Assembly (NCBI GenBank): GCA_017893485.1
Contig: CM030359.1
Coordinates: 35,819,994 to 35,883,993, forward strand
DNA: 64,000 nt
Direction: 5' to 3'
From: Hemerocallis citrina
Taxonomy: Eukaryota > Streptophyta > Magnoliopsida > Asparagales > Asphodelaceae
The notes under the pieces are model-generated. The model ran no database searches and had not been told where the DNA came from. It saw only the letters and a program-made list of their open reading frames with translations. Shown here piece after piece: positions 55,757 through 64,000 of the stretch (within the stretch, counting starts at the first letter, position 1; each line of letters starts with the position of its first letter). Position numbers and translations under genes: made by a program.

Positions 55757-56093
55757 CGGTTGCACACTACTTTGGTGAGCACTCCGTGAGCACTCACGAA
55801 ATAGAGCACCTATGATAAATCCGAACCGCTCATATTGTTCTATATGCCTAAGATAGCCTAACAATAAAAAATCAAGTAATTTGAAGTTCATTTGCCCATT
55901 CATCATGCTGTTAGAATTTTCAGCCATACAATTTTGTGATGATGTAAATCATGGACAAATGAATTTCTAATTAATTGATTTTTTATTATTAGGCTATCTT
56001 AGGTATATAGAACAATATGAGCGGTTCGGATTTATCATAGGTGCTCTATTTCGTGAGTGCTCACGGAGTGCTCACCAAAGTAGTGTGCAACCG
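55757..56093. mobile_element. 337-bp hairpin MITE with inverted arms of more than 110 bp
   Basis: CGGTTGCACACTACTTTGGT at the left is matched exactly in inverted form at the right. The arms stay near identical through TATTGTTCTATATRCCTAAG and, more weakly, for about 150 bases, leaving a short loop near 55910-55940. Long inverted repeats suggest a Mutator-type (foldback) MITE. No clear 8-10 bp target duplication was found. Confidence 0.8.
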
Positions 56094-56101
56094 AAGATTT
56101 C

Positions 56102-56121
56102 TCATATATATATATATATAT

Positions 56122-56162
<41 letters not shown>
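56102..56162. repeat. (AT)n-(AC)n compound microsatellite
   Basis: About 20 bases of AT then roughly 18 CA repeats immediately after the MITE. Confidence 0.95.
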
Positions 56163-56164
<2 letters not shown>

Positions 56165-57404
56165 AGCTCTTTGTACTAAAAGAAGAATATGCATATATGT
56201 AGATGTGTATGTGACAACTGATACTTAGAAACTTTCCCTTTTTTACTGATTTGAAATGAGCATGTGCAGGTTGTATATAAAAAATGCCCTTTTGTTGAGA
56301 TTAAGCAGTGCAGTGTATGAGGAAATGAACCATATGCAGCTGTAGAAATGAAAAAATATGCAAGTATATAGAAATGGTCTTTTATTAGATTGAAGTATGC
56401 ACATATATGAAGGTGAACTTGCAGGTATATAGAAATTGACATATGCAGGTATATATAGAAATTGACATATGCAGGTTGTATGAATAAGTCTCTTATTAAC
56501 TTGAAGTATGTGTACATATATACTCATATAGGCATGAACTAAACTCTTGTTTGACAAGAAAATGATATCAATCTATTAATCATGCATAAATAAATGAAAT
56601 AAGATTTCATAGTGTCAACCTTATACATGTAACAGCGAAACATACATTACTGCTGAGCCTTAATGCACACAAGGAACAGATGGAAGGAAGATGCTAGTTG
56701 TTCATGTGTCTCAATCGACTATAGACTCCTTAATGCATATGTCAGTCAAACTAATGGAAGATGTTAAATATTCTTGACATGATGAGGTTGAAGAATGAAG
56801 ACACTAAATAAGCTCAGAATACAATGCAATGTCCATGGTTTGGAGTTAACAGATGTATACACATTTTTTTTCTTCTTTTTTGTCTGAATAGAGTTTTACT
56901 AAAGCCTTGCAAGATTATAATTACAAAGTCGGAGAACTTACAATTCCAAAATTCTGTATGGAAATCTATCGACCCTAGTAACCTGCGATATACCCATATT
57001 GGGCTTTGTGCATGTTTCCAACTGATACCACTTAAGTTTTGCAAAATCAAAGATCTAATGCCCTGAGGTGATCCATCACCTCTAGTATAACATGTAGGGG
57101 TTGTTTAAAAAAATACATCATAACTTATCAGGATCTCAATTAGAGATTTTCACAAAATTCTTCATAAAAGACAGTAAGCAATATAATAGGTCCAATAAGC
57201 ATCAGTGTGTGTTCTTAGTATAGCAATTCTTCATACAATGAAATTGCCAAAAATTAACCAACTTCAGTGATTAATAGAAAACTTAAGAACATTAAGCACT
57301 AGAGATGCATACAGATGAATAACTTGAAAACTACACAACAAAGAGATTGCATTAGGACTTCAAAGATATTTTATAATTGGCCACAAAGTTGATCGTTGTA
57401 TTAC

Positions 57405-57488
57405 CTCCTGCCATCCTCATTGTGGCCAGGCTTATTGGTGTTGCAAATATTGCACTTCATCCGCTTTGCCCAGTTGATATTGCCGCAC
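57405..57488 (-). pseudogene. Captured exon of a ZRANB2-like gene (RanBP2-type zinc finger)
   Basis: The minus strand encodes CGNINWAKRMKCNICN then TNKPGHNEDGR, the second half of a RanBP2-type zinc finger (C-X10-C-X2-C pattern) as in plant homologues of ZRANB2, an RNA-binding, splicing-associated protein. The exon is bounded by TTTGTGTGTTTCAG acceptor and GTAATA donor. 84 nt. It joins in frame to the exon at 54430-54511. The expected first zinc-finger Cys pair would be in an upstream exon that I could not find. GC-rich CAGCGGAGGAGG sequence at 57550-57640 may be the captured 5' UTR. Confidence 0.85.
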
Positions 57489-58148
57489 CTGAAACACACA
57501 AACATCAGACAAATCATAAATGGATAAACTAACAAGTCAATAGACATCAACTAGCAGCGAGGAGATGCGAGCAGTAGCAGCGAAGGAGATGCGAGCACTA
57601 GCAGCGGAGGAGGGAGGCGGACGAGGCGATTTGGGAATTGGGATTTTTTTTTTTTTTAATTTGGAGGTCGAAATTGATTTGGGTTTTTTTTCTTAACCGG
57701 GATTTGGGGGTTTTGGATCGGAAAAAGATGAGGGTTTTGATTGTTTTTTTTTCCTCTTTTTTTGCCCACTCAATATTTGAGAAGTATGGGTATTTTTTTA
57801 GCATCAAATTGTTGAGCGGCAAAATTATATGTGTAAAGCACGTGTTCATACTTATTTTATTTTAAAATTTAAATATTTTATTTCTACTTTGGTAATGGAA
57901 TATTGTTTGTTACAATTGTTCCCTTGTAATTATCAACACCTGCAACAATTCAATAGAATCTCTTGCGGATGTTAAAACATTTGCAATGGATGAGTTTGTT
58001 GTGATTAATTTATTGTTGATGGTAGCACCAACAAGGAATTTCTTGTGCTTGCAAATAATCCATTATTATTGCAAGGTTTTCTACTAGTGTACCCCAATCC
58101 TCACCATTCACAAAATTCCGCAACTCTCCAAACCCTAGCTCCCTCACC

Positions 58149-58156
58149 TATATAAA
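58149..58156 (+). promoter_or_regulatory. TATA box of the long LTR
   Basis: TATATAAAACACCC followed by a pyrimidine-rich leader and AAGAGGCTAGAG. Confidence 0.6.
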
Positions 58157-60382
58157 ACACCCATCCCTCTCACTGTCTCATTCTAGGATCTTATCTTTTT
58201 GTTCTTGTGTCCAAAAAAAAAAAGAGGCTAGAGTTACTAAGGAAGAAGATCAAAAGAGATCCTTTTGTAGTAGTAGCAATGTAGAGGAAGTGAAGAAGGA
58301 AGCAAGGAGCATCTCAAGGAGCAAGCAAAAGATCAAGGAGTTCTTACAACAACACAAGAAGTGGGTGATACTCTAAAACTTTAAAAGGATTAGTATTTTA
58401 TTTTGTATGTGATGTTAGCTTGTAAAATAGCTAAGAAAAACTTGTTTGCCATATATGAAGATGGACATGCTAAGAAAAGAAAACGTTGTATGGTAGAATA
58501 ACTCCTTTTCAAGACTTTTTCAAAAGAACCATGTTCTTAGTGTATAATTTGGGAATTTCTAACTCCTAAATGGCTTGGAATTTTGAGCTCAAATTTGGGA
58601 GCTTGTTTTGCTATGTATCTAGAGCTTAAATGATTTTTTTAATAATATTTAGAATTCATTTAATAACCAAAACCCCAGCGAAAATTTCGGACAGCAAGTA
58701 ACTGCTGAACTGCTGTTTTGAGAATTTTTGTCGTACCTTCCAAAAATCACAACTAATTATTGGTTGAGTATTTTTAGCTAAAAATTTTCATGGATGTTCT
58801 TGTATATGTCTAAAACAAAAATCCCAAATTTTGCATTTTTCTGAAGTTGTTTGATGCCTCAAAAAAATTTTCAAGTCCCACTGGTCTGAGAAGACCGAGC
58901 TGAAGATTTCTATTTAGGGACTGAGGTTCTTAGGTGCATACCTACTTGTGTATCTATGATATCGCTATAAAATATTGCAAGTAACTTGTGGTATGAGTCT
59001 ATTTTATGATTCCAAAATTTTAGAATTTTTAGATGACTTTTGATAAGGTTTCAAAAATAAATTGTAAGTAGAAGTATAAACCTTGTCTGAAAGGCTGTGG
59101 AGATTCTTGTGTTGTATTTGAAGAGCTATAACTCTCTGCATAATAGGAGACTGGATGCAAATTTTTGACACAATTTATTGGTATATATCTAGTTATAGGT
59201 TCTTAAATTTCTTGAGCTTTGGACAAGGGGTTGATTTGATATGGAATTTAGACTAGACTGTTTCAATACTTGGTGCTGATTACACAGTCTGTACGTTTGT
59301 GATTTTCTGGAAAAATGTTTTTGGAATTGGCCAAGGTGACGAACGAGGGACTTGTAGTAAAGACTCTAGGCATTCCAAAAAACCCAGGAACTTGTAATTA
59401 CGAGTTGTGTAGTAATTGATATGATTTTTCCAAGTGCTGGACAGATTCAGCCACTCTTGGAAGTCGTCACTTTGCATATGAGTAACTTATTCTCAACTCT
59501 CAAGTGTTGAATTGAGAGTTAGGGGTATTCCTATACCCCTGATACTTGGTAATTTTGTGTCTTAGGTTGAATAAGACATAGGTAGAGACTTGAACGACAC
59601 TTGAGTCGTCGACCTTATCTAAGTTAGTTACCTACACTTACCAACCATTAGGCCAACTTGGGGACTTCCGCCTTAACGATTGAAAGTGACTGGCTCGGGT
59701 GCCGACAAAATCATGGGAGATGATCACAGGCTGAGTTGAGGATGAGACTCAATAGGGGGAAGTGGCGAGCAAGTGATCGCGTCGCTGGAGACACAGGTTG
59801 ATAAAAGGGAATGAGGGTTTTAGTAGGGAAACCGCTCGAGGCTAGGCATAACTTAGACTAGGAAATCAGTTGGTGACCATGCTCTTGTAACATGTCTAGG
59901 TCGACTTAATGATAGTTAGTTTTGCTGTCACCTATAACTGCATTGGTTTCTAGCAACTAATAGTCAGGTATTGTATTCTCATGTCATTAGGGATACGTGT
60001 TGCGGTGCATATCTTACACTGTTGATTCCTGATGTACCGTGGTAAGAATGGGATGAGATTTCCTGGCAGATAGGGGGATTAGACCTTCGAAGCCGTCAAG
60101 TTCTATGCTGGTGGACACGAACGGATCATATGGGTTGCGGTCCTGTGAATCTTCGGCACCATAGGTATGCTGCGGTGTATCTTTAAGTTCCTCATGGCTT
60201 TGAGTGGGGTTCGAGAGTCGGGCACTAGTGGCAAACCGAGACACCACTAAGTGACTGCAAAAACGAATGGGGAACGATTAATCTGCAACCTCATCGACCA
60301 CGATCTATCTATCAGGAATAGGACGAGTACAAGAGTAGGTTGCATGGCGAGGGTTCAAACCCTGAATTTGGAAACAACGGCT

Positions 60383-60983
60383 TGATTTGGAAAGTAAGTG
60401 GTATGGAACGCATACTGTTGTCGCTGAAATCGGTGTGGGGGCAAACAAATAGAATTTGTGAATTCTTGGGATGTTGAATAGTCAAACTTGAAACCTTTTT
60501 GCCGGATTTTGACCGTTATCTCCCGCCGTTGACCTGCAAAAAGTGCGAAACACCGGGGTTGATCCCGGCGACGCACCCTCCGACGCTCAAGTCAGTAATC
60601 AGAAAGATTATGAATGAGCTTTTACTGGCAAAAGATTGATTACCTGTTAACAGTGGGGAATGGGGGGTATTTATAGCCGCCTTATGGACTAGTTTCGGGA
60701 TAAGATCAAATCCCTACTTCCCAGTGAATGGATAGAGTGAATCAGAGCCGTTGATTAAGTATAATCATAAACCCTAATTCTATCCAGCTGGACTGGGTTA
60801 TTTGCGGGTTCGAACCCGCACCCAGTTAAGGTGGATCCGTTCTTGGGCTATTGGGTCTTTGGAGAAAAGACCCAGTACCCATTTAAGACCCATCTGTAGG
60901 CAAAATTACCATTTTACCCCCGAGCTTTAAGATTCGTGCCCAATTTGGACGGTTCCGATTTAACCCTATTTTTAGCCATATCA
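60383..60983 (-). repeat. 3' LTR of Tat2
   Basis: Minus strand TGATATGGCTAAAAATAGGG ... TTTCCAAATCA, about 600 bp. It shares with the Tat1 LTR the start TGAT(A/G)TGGCTAAAA, GCTATAAATACC and the GTCGGAGGGTGCGTCGCCGG block. The 3' terminus at 60383 is inferred from the TGAT...ATCA symmetry and from where the host LTR ends. Confidence 0.7.
60669..60676 (-). promoter_or_regulatory. TATA box of the Tat2 LTR
   Basis: Minus strand TATAAATA in GGCTATAAATACCCCCC, matching the Tat1 LTR at 42594-42601. Confidence 0.75.
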
Positions 60984-61019
60984 TGAGCCCCCCACTCCCA
61001 AAGACTGAGTTTGATCAGC

Positions 61020-61390
61020 CTTTGAGCTCGGCAGCATTTTTTCTCCAAATGTGGAGGTCAGTGCCCCGGTAGCTCGGCAGAGTGTCTCGGTGGCTCGGTT
61101 CAATATGATCCGTTGAGCCATGTGGTTGGATCTGGAGCATTCATCATGGCACGGATCACGAAGTTGGAGGTTCAGATCATGAGAAAATATTATCTTGTCG
61201 TTTTGTGGGCGTGGCGTGATCTGAGCTGCTCACATGTTTCGACACGAATTTTGAGACAATCGACGGTAGGAGTGGCTCGGCGGCATTTTTCTCCAATTGT
61301 GGAGGTCGGTGCCCCAGTAGCTCGGCAGAGTGTCTCGGTGGCTCAGCAAAGTGTCTCGGTGGCTCGGCTCAGTACGAGCCGTGTGGCCAA
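61020..61390. repeat. Direct repeat with CTCGGCAGAGTGTCTCGGTGG core
   Basis: A block at 61028-61105 (CTCGGCAGCATTTTTTCTCC, TGTGGAGGTCAGTGCCCCGG, TAGCTCGGCAGAGTGTCTCG) is repeated at 61275-61380 with few changes. The GTGTCTCGGTGGCTC unit is repeated again inside the second copy. It lies between the Tat2 polypurine tract and the antisense ORF. Confidence 0.85.
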
Positions 61391-61706
61391 GGTCAAATCA
61401 TTGCCTTCGCAGCTCCTCTTCATTCTGTCGTTTAGTCTTCCTTAATGGGGCCCCAAGCGTTACAAAAGCCCAACAGTCGCCTCTTTGGCAATAAGTTCTC
61501 ACCCCCTCACCCCTTATCTCATTCCTTCACTTTTCACTCTTTCAAAATTTTACTTTTGCTCTCGAGTTGCTCTACTAGCGGGGATTTGAGCTTAAGGGCG
61601 GTTGTGCTAGCTATCGCGAAGGCCAGGCGATTTCCGGTAAACTTTTTCCGACCGTAAACATCTCATCAAGGTCAGTTTGTTTAACTCCACATATTTATTC
61701 TACGAG

Positions 61707-63908
61707 ATGTCACAAGTATCCTCGGAAAGTGAGGCATCCTCCTCGGGGGGTCGGAGCGACGAGGAAAGGAGAGAGGTGGTTAGTAGATGCAAGGGGAAGG
61801 AGATAGTTGGGTCATCGGTAGCCGAGGAGAAGGGAAAGGTAACAGCTCGGTCGTCGATCATTGAGACGGTGGTGGAGACAGTAAGAGGAGTAGGCGAGTT
61901 GGGACGGCTACCGACCGTGTTGTCCAGCCATGGGGGGACAAGGCAGTACAGTGGCGAGCTGCTGACCAAGGCTATCTATGGTCGCTCAGAAGCCTACAAG
62001 GAGAATGATCCGAGGAAAGTTACCGAGGTGGACGATATCCCTTCGGTTTTAACCAAACGAGATCTGCTTCGGACTCGGAAGGGTTTTGCCATTCCCCTGG
62101 AGTACACACTGATTCTCCTCGGCCCCGGGGTGCGGCGTGCACAGCCTTCATGCTGGATACTTGTGTCTTCGCCTACGACGCGTTGAACGCCGGGCTGCGC
62201 TTTCCTCTGCTTCCTTTCGTGACCGAAGTCCTTCGGTGGTATGGACTGAGCCCTATTCAGTTCATGCCGAACACGTGGCGACATGTGCTCGAATTCCTGC
62301 TCCAATGCCGAACAGCCAAGGTGGAGCCACAGCTTATCATCCTCCGGAGTTTGTATCGGATCAACAGGATGAGTAAGAATGAGCCCCGCTACTATCTCTC
62401 GCCTCGAAAGGGCGTCAAGCTGATAGAGAACCCCAACTTGATAAAGTCATGGAAGGGGAAGTTCTTTCTGATCAAGGGCCCCTCAGCATGGGACTTCCTG
62501 ACCCGATGGAAGGAGGATGTGCCGAAGTATGCAAAGGCCGAGCTGGTGTTAACCCTGGCCGAGGCAGAGGTGGCGGCGAAGCTGATCAGTCTTCCGATGT
62601 TGAGTTGGAGGGATATGACCGAGGAGGTGCTTCATGGGTCGGGCCTTAGTCCGATTGACCCGAGTACGCTCTGGACATCTCACTTTTTGCTTTACTTTTC
62701 TTTAATGCCTTGTGTTTTTCCTAACTTGTTTTTCTTTTACATCAACAGAGGCTCCGAACATGGACTTCAAGGCGATGACGGCCGAACGAAACAAGGCCGC
62801 CGATGCCAAGAAGAGGAAGAGGACGAGCGCCGGTCCCACTTCTGGCCGACCTACCAAGGTGCCTTCGGCTGTGGTCGGAACCGTCGCCCCCACTTCTCCT
62901 CGGCAATCGTCCTCGGCTGTTAGCATTGTTCAACCAACCCGCTCTGCTCCTTCAGGCGAGGACTTCTCCGTCTCGGTGGCATTGGCACTCGAGGCCCCAC
63001 CCCTGACCGAGCAGGCCGAGGTCATACTGACCGAGGCCCACAAGAAGTTGTTCGTCCCCGATTGACAGGTGATGAACCATGACGGCTTCTTGGGGGACTC
63101 GGGGATGAGTATGCAGACTCTTCGCCATCTCCCAACCTCGAAGGACTGAGCCGCTCTGAAGGCAGGGACGACGGGCGACGATGCCCTAGAAATAGCTCTG
63201 TCGCTCATGTCGGTATGTTTTCTCAGTTGTTGTTGATATTTTCTCAAAAAATTTCCAAGTCATTAGTTCGGCTTTATCGCATGTTCTAAATGCTTCTTCT
63301 TGCAGACCACATGCCACTTCAGCCACCTTTTCGAGCAGTATGCCGACCAAGCGAAGGAGCTGAAGGCCGCCTGTGATAAAGACAGAGTAGAGAGGGCGAG
63401 GGCTGTGAAGCAGTTTGAGGCGGAGCAGCTCCGCTCGGATGCTTTGGCGGCCCAGGTTGCCAACCTTGCGGCAACTCTGGAGCAAGCAAGGGAGAAACTC
63501 GCTTCGGAGGTCGCCAAGGCAGCCGAGGAGAGGGCCGAAGCGGCGAGGGCCTTGAAGGCAGTGAAGCGGCAACAAGCTGAGGCCGTAGAGACGGTGAGGG
63601 CGAAGATTGAGGCTGAGGCCAAGAAGCATATGGCGGCCAACATGGAGCAATCTTACGCCACCGCGCTCGAGCACGTCGAGGCTCGGGTCCCCGGCTTCGA
63701 TAGGTCAGGGTACAGGCTGTGGGGTCCAGCCACTGAGCCTGACGCTGAGGGAGAAGTCGAAGGAGAGGAGGAAGGGGCCGATGGAGAGAAGGGGGACGAG
63801 CAAGAAGGTGACGATGCTCCTACCGACCCCGAGACCGTGGTGGTGGAGGACGAGAGGCCGTCCACCGAGGTGCCCGATCCTGAGCTACCACTCAAGGTGG
63901 CCCCTTGA
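61707..63908 (+). pseudogene. Antisense intron-containing ORF of Tat2 (Transposase_28-like)
   Basis: The start MSQVSSESEASSSGG at 61707 opens a Ser/Glu-rich N-terminus. GFAIPLEYTLILLGPGV then shifts frame near 62130 into MLDTCVFAYDALNAGLRFPL, LRWYGLSPIQFMPNTWRHVL, LIKSWKGKFFLIKGPSAWDF and EVLHGSGLSP, the Transposase_28-like domain. Probable introns are 62664-62748 (GTACGC...CATCAACAG) and 63213-63305 (GTATGT...TCTTGCAG). Exon 2 has stops at 63063 and about 63147. Exon 3 is a long coiled coil (ELKAACDKDRVERARAVKQF, ALAAQVANLAATLEQAREKL) ending in an acidic tail and ELPLKVAP with a stop at 63906. It is antisense to the retrotransposon. The role is unknown; extra ORFs of this kind are known in Tat elements. 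Confidence 0.75.
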
Positions 63909-64000
63909 TCTTCTTGCTCTTGTACATTTTTTTTGTTCTTCATGTACTGCCTTGTAGCGGATTGGCCACCGCTTTTTTGATATAAATGAAACTCTTGTTT
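63909..64000 (+). other. 3' flank of the Tat2 antisense ORF
   Basis: T-rich DNA with GCGGATTGGCCACCGC (a hairpin GCGG...CCGC) and ATATAAATGAAAC. The equivalent position after the Tat1 ORF has GCGGACTGGACACCGC, so this 3' end is conserved between the two copies. Confidence 0.6.

Larger units (their letters stand above)
55320..56550. repeat. Degenerate 70-80 bp tandem repeats flanking the MITE
   Basis: Units of the type ATAGAAAA(C/A)CCC(T/C)TTTACTGA...GAAGTATATATA recur across 55370-55750 and 56170-56530. They give rise to the many Y/I/H-rich minus-strand ORFs. The hairpin MITE at 55757 splits the array. Confidence 0.7.
53586..58089. mobile_element. CACTA2: non-autonomous CACTA element with captured gene exons
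   Basis: Terminal inverted repeats CACTAGTAGAAAA at both ends, flanked by TAC duplications (53583-53585, 58090-58092). Subterminal regions are rich in short TTGC(A/G)A(A/T)-type repeats in both orientations (53600-53960, 57920-58070). No transposase is visible. The interior contains two exons of a ZRANB2-like gene on the minus strand, degenerate 70-80 bp tandem repeats (55320-56550) and a hairpin MITE. Confidence 0.9.
53250..60382 (+). mobile_element. Long LTR (solo or element LTR), interrupted by CACTA2 and Tat2
   Basis: Starts TGTAATTTCCCAAAATAAATT, like the LTR start at 30927; AGATG at 53245-53249 would be its left target duplication. Sequence resumes after CACTA2 at 58093 with CTCACCTATATAAAACACCC (TATA near 58149) and a leader. 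At 60325-60370 it carries the GTTGCATGGCGAGGGTTCAA block related to 39740-39760. It is cut at 60382 by Tat2, so the right end is outside the window. Between 58240 and 60330 I see no coding sequence. Confidence 0.7.
60383..64000 (-). mobile_element. Tat2: second Tat-lineage gypsy element, 3' part, continues past the right edge
   Basis: The minus-strand 3' LTR is 60983-60383, preceded by polypurine tract CTTTGGGAGTGGGGGGCTCA (61003-60984). Upstream (rightwards) lies an antisense ORF on the plus strand (61707-63908) with the same exon layout as in Tat1. gag and pol must lie outside the window. It is inserted in the long LTR that starts at 53250; CGGCT (60378-60382) would be the left target duplication. 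Confidence 0.75.

Noticed and set aside
60014..60576. Minus-strand ORFs of 73-77 codons near the Tat2 LTR
   Set aside because: They lie across LTR sequence and the LTR boundary, without any recognised motif.
1..64000. CRISPR array, bacterial operon or phage features
   Set aside because: Spacing of repeats, introns, tRNA primer sites and element types are those of a plant genome; no regular repeat-spacer pattern exists.

Overview
This window is transposon-dense, AT-rich plant nuclear DNA, probably eudicot heterochromatin. Every recognisable coding sequence belongs to a mobile element or was carried inside one, and I see no intact host gene, rRNA or tRNA. Plant origin is shown by Tat- and Athila-type Ty3/gypsy retrotransposons, Ty1/copia, an L1-type LINE, CACTA and hAT elements, short Helitrons, initiator-Met and Asp tRNA primer sites, and a plant ZRANB2-like gene fragment. 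The species cannot be named.

Region A (left of 1 to 42755) is one nested stack. The oldest host is a minus-strand Tat-type gypsy element (Tat1). Its 5' LTR is 42302-42755, then gag (about 42225-40441), protease, RT, RNase H and integrase (40440-40283, then 30926-28100), then a 3' region with two tandem-repeat blocks (27235-27965), then an antisense (plus-strand) intron-containing ORF with a Transposase_28-like domain (25950 back to 11343). Its 3' LTR is off the left edge. Four later insertions can be resolved: (1) a large non-autonomous long-LTR element, LARD-like (left of 1 to 11342), whose 3' LTR carries a 4.5-kb solo LTR (220-4704); (2) an Athila-like element (11452-24482, target duplication GCCGG) lacking integrase, whose RT holds a 3.4-kb solo LTR (15759-19151, GACTG) and whose gag holds an LTR-bearing fragment (about 20838-21619); (3) a solo LTR (30927-40277, GTTTG) in the protease; (4) inside that LTR, a CACTA element (31300-37396, ACG), which itself holds a further solo LTR (32440-35399).

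Region B (42756-53249) has two short Helitron-like elements, a T19G46 tract, a decayed copia element (43926-47015) interrupted by a hAT-like element with an 8-bp duplication, a nearly intact LINE (47584-51768) with a 16-bp duplication and only two in-frame stops, an unassigned 109-codon ORF, and an unexplained cluster of GACGCAAGAT palindromes.

Region C (53250-64000) is another long LTR. It carries a CACTA element (53586-58089, TAC) that has captured two spliced exons of a ZRANB2-like RanBP2 zinc-finger gene and hosts a 337-bp hairpin MITE. At 60383 the LTR is interrupted by a second Tat element (Tat2), which runs off the right edge. Its 3' LTR (60383-60983), polypurine tract and antisense ORF (61707-63908) are visible.

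The most notable items are the antisense spliced ORF in both Tat elements, the near-exact 5' half of initiator-Met tRNA in the LARD leader, the ZRANB2 exon capture, and loss of RT catalytic Asp residues by apparent CpG decay. All boundaries, duplications and motifs were read by eye; no alignment or database search was run.
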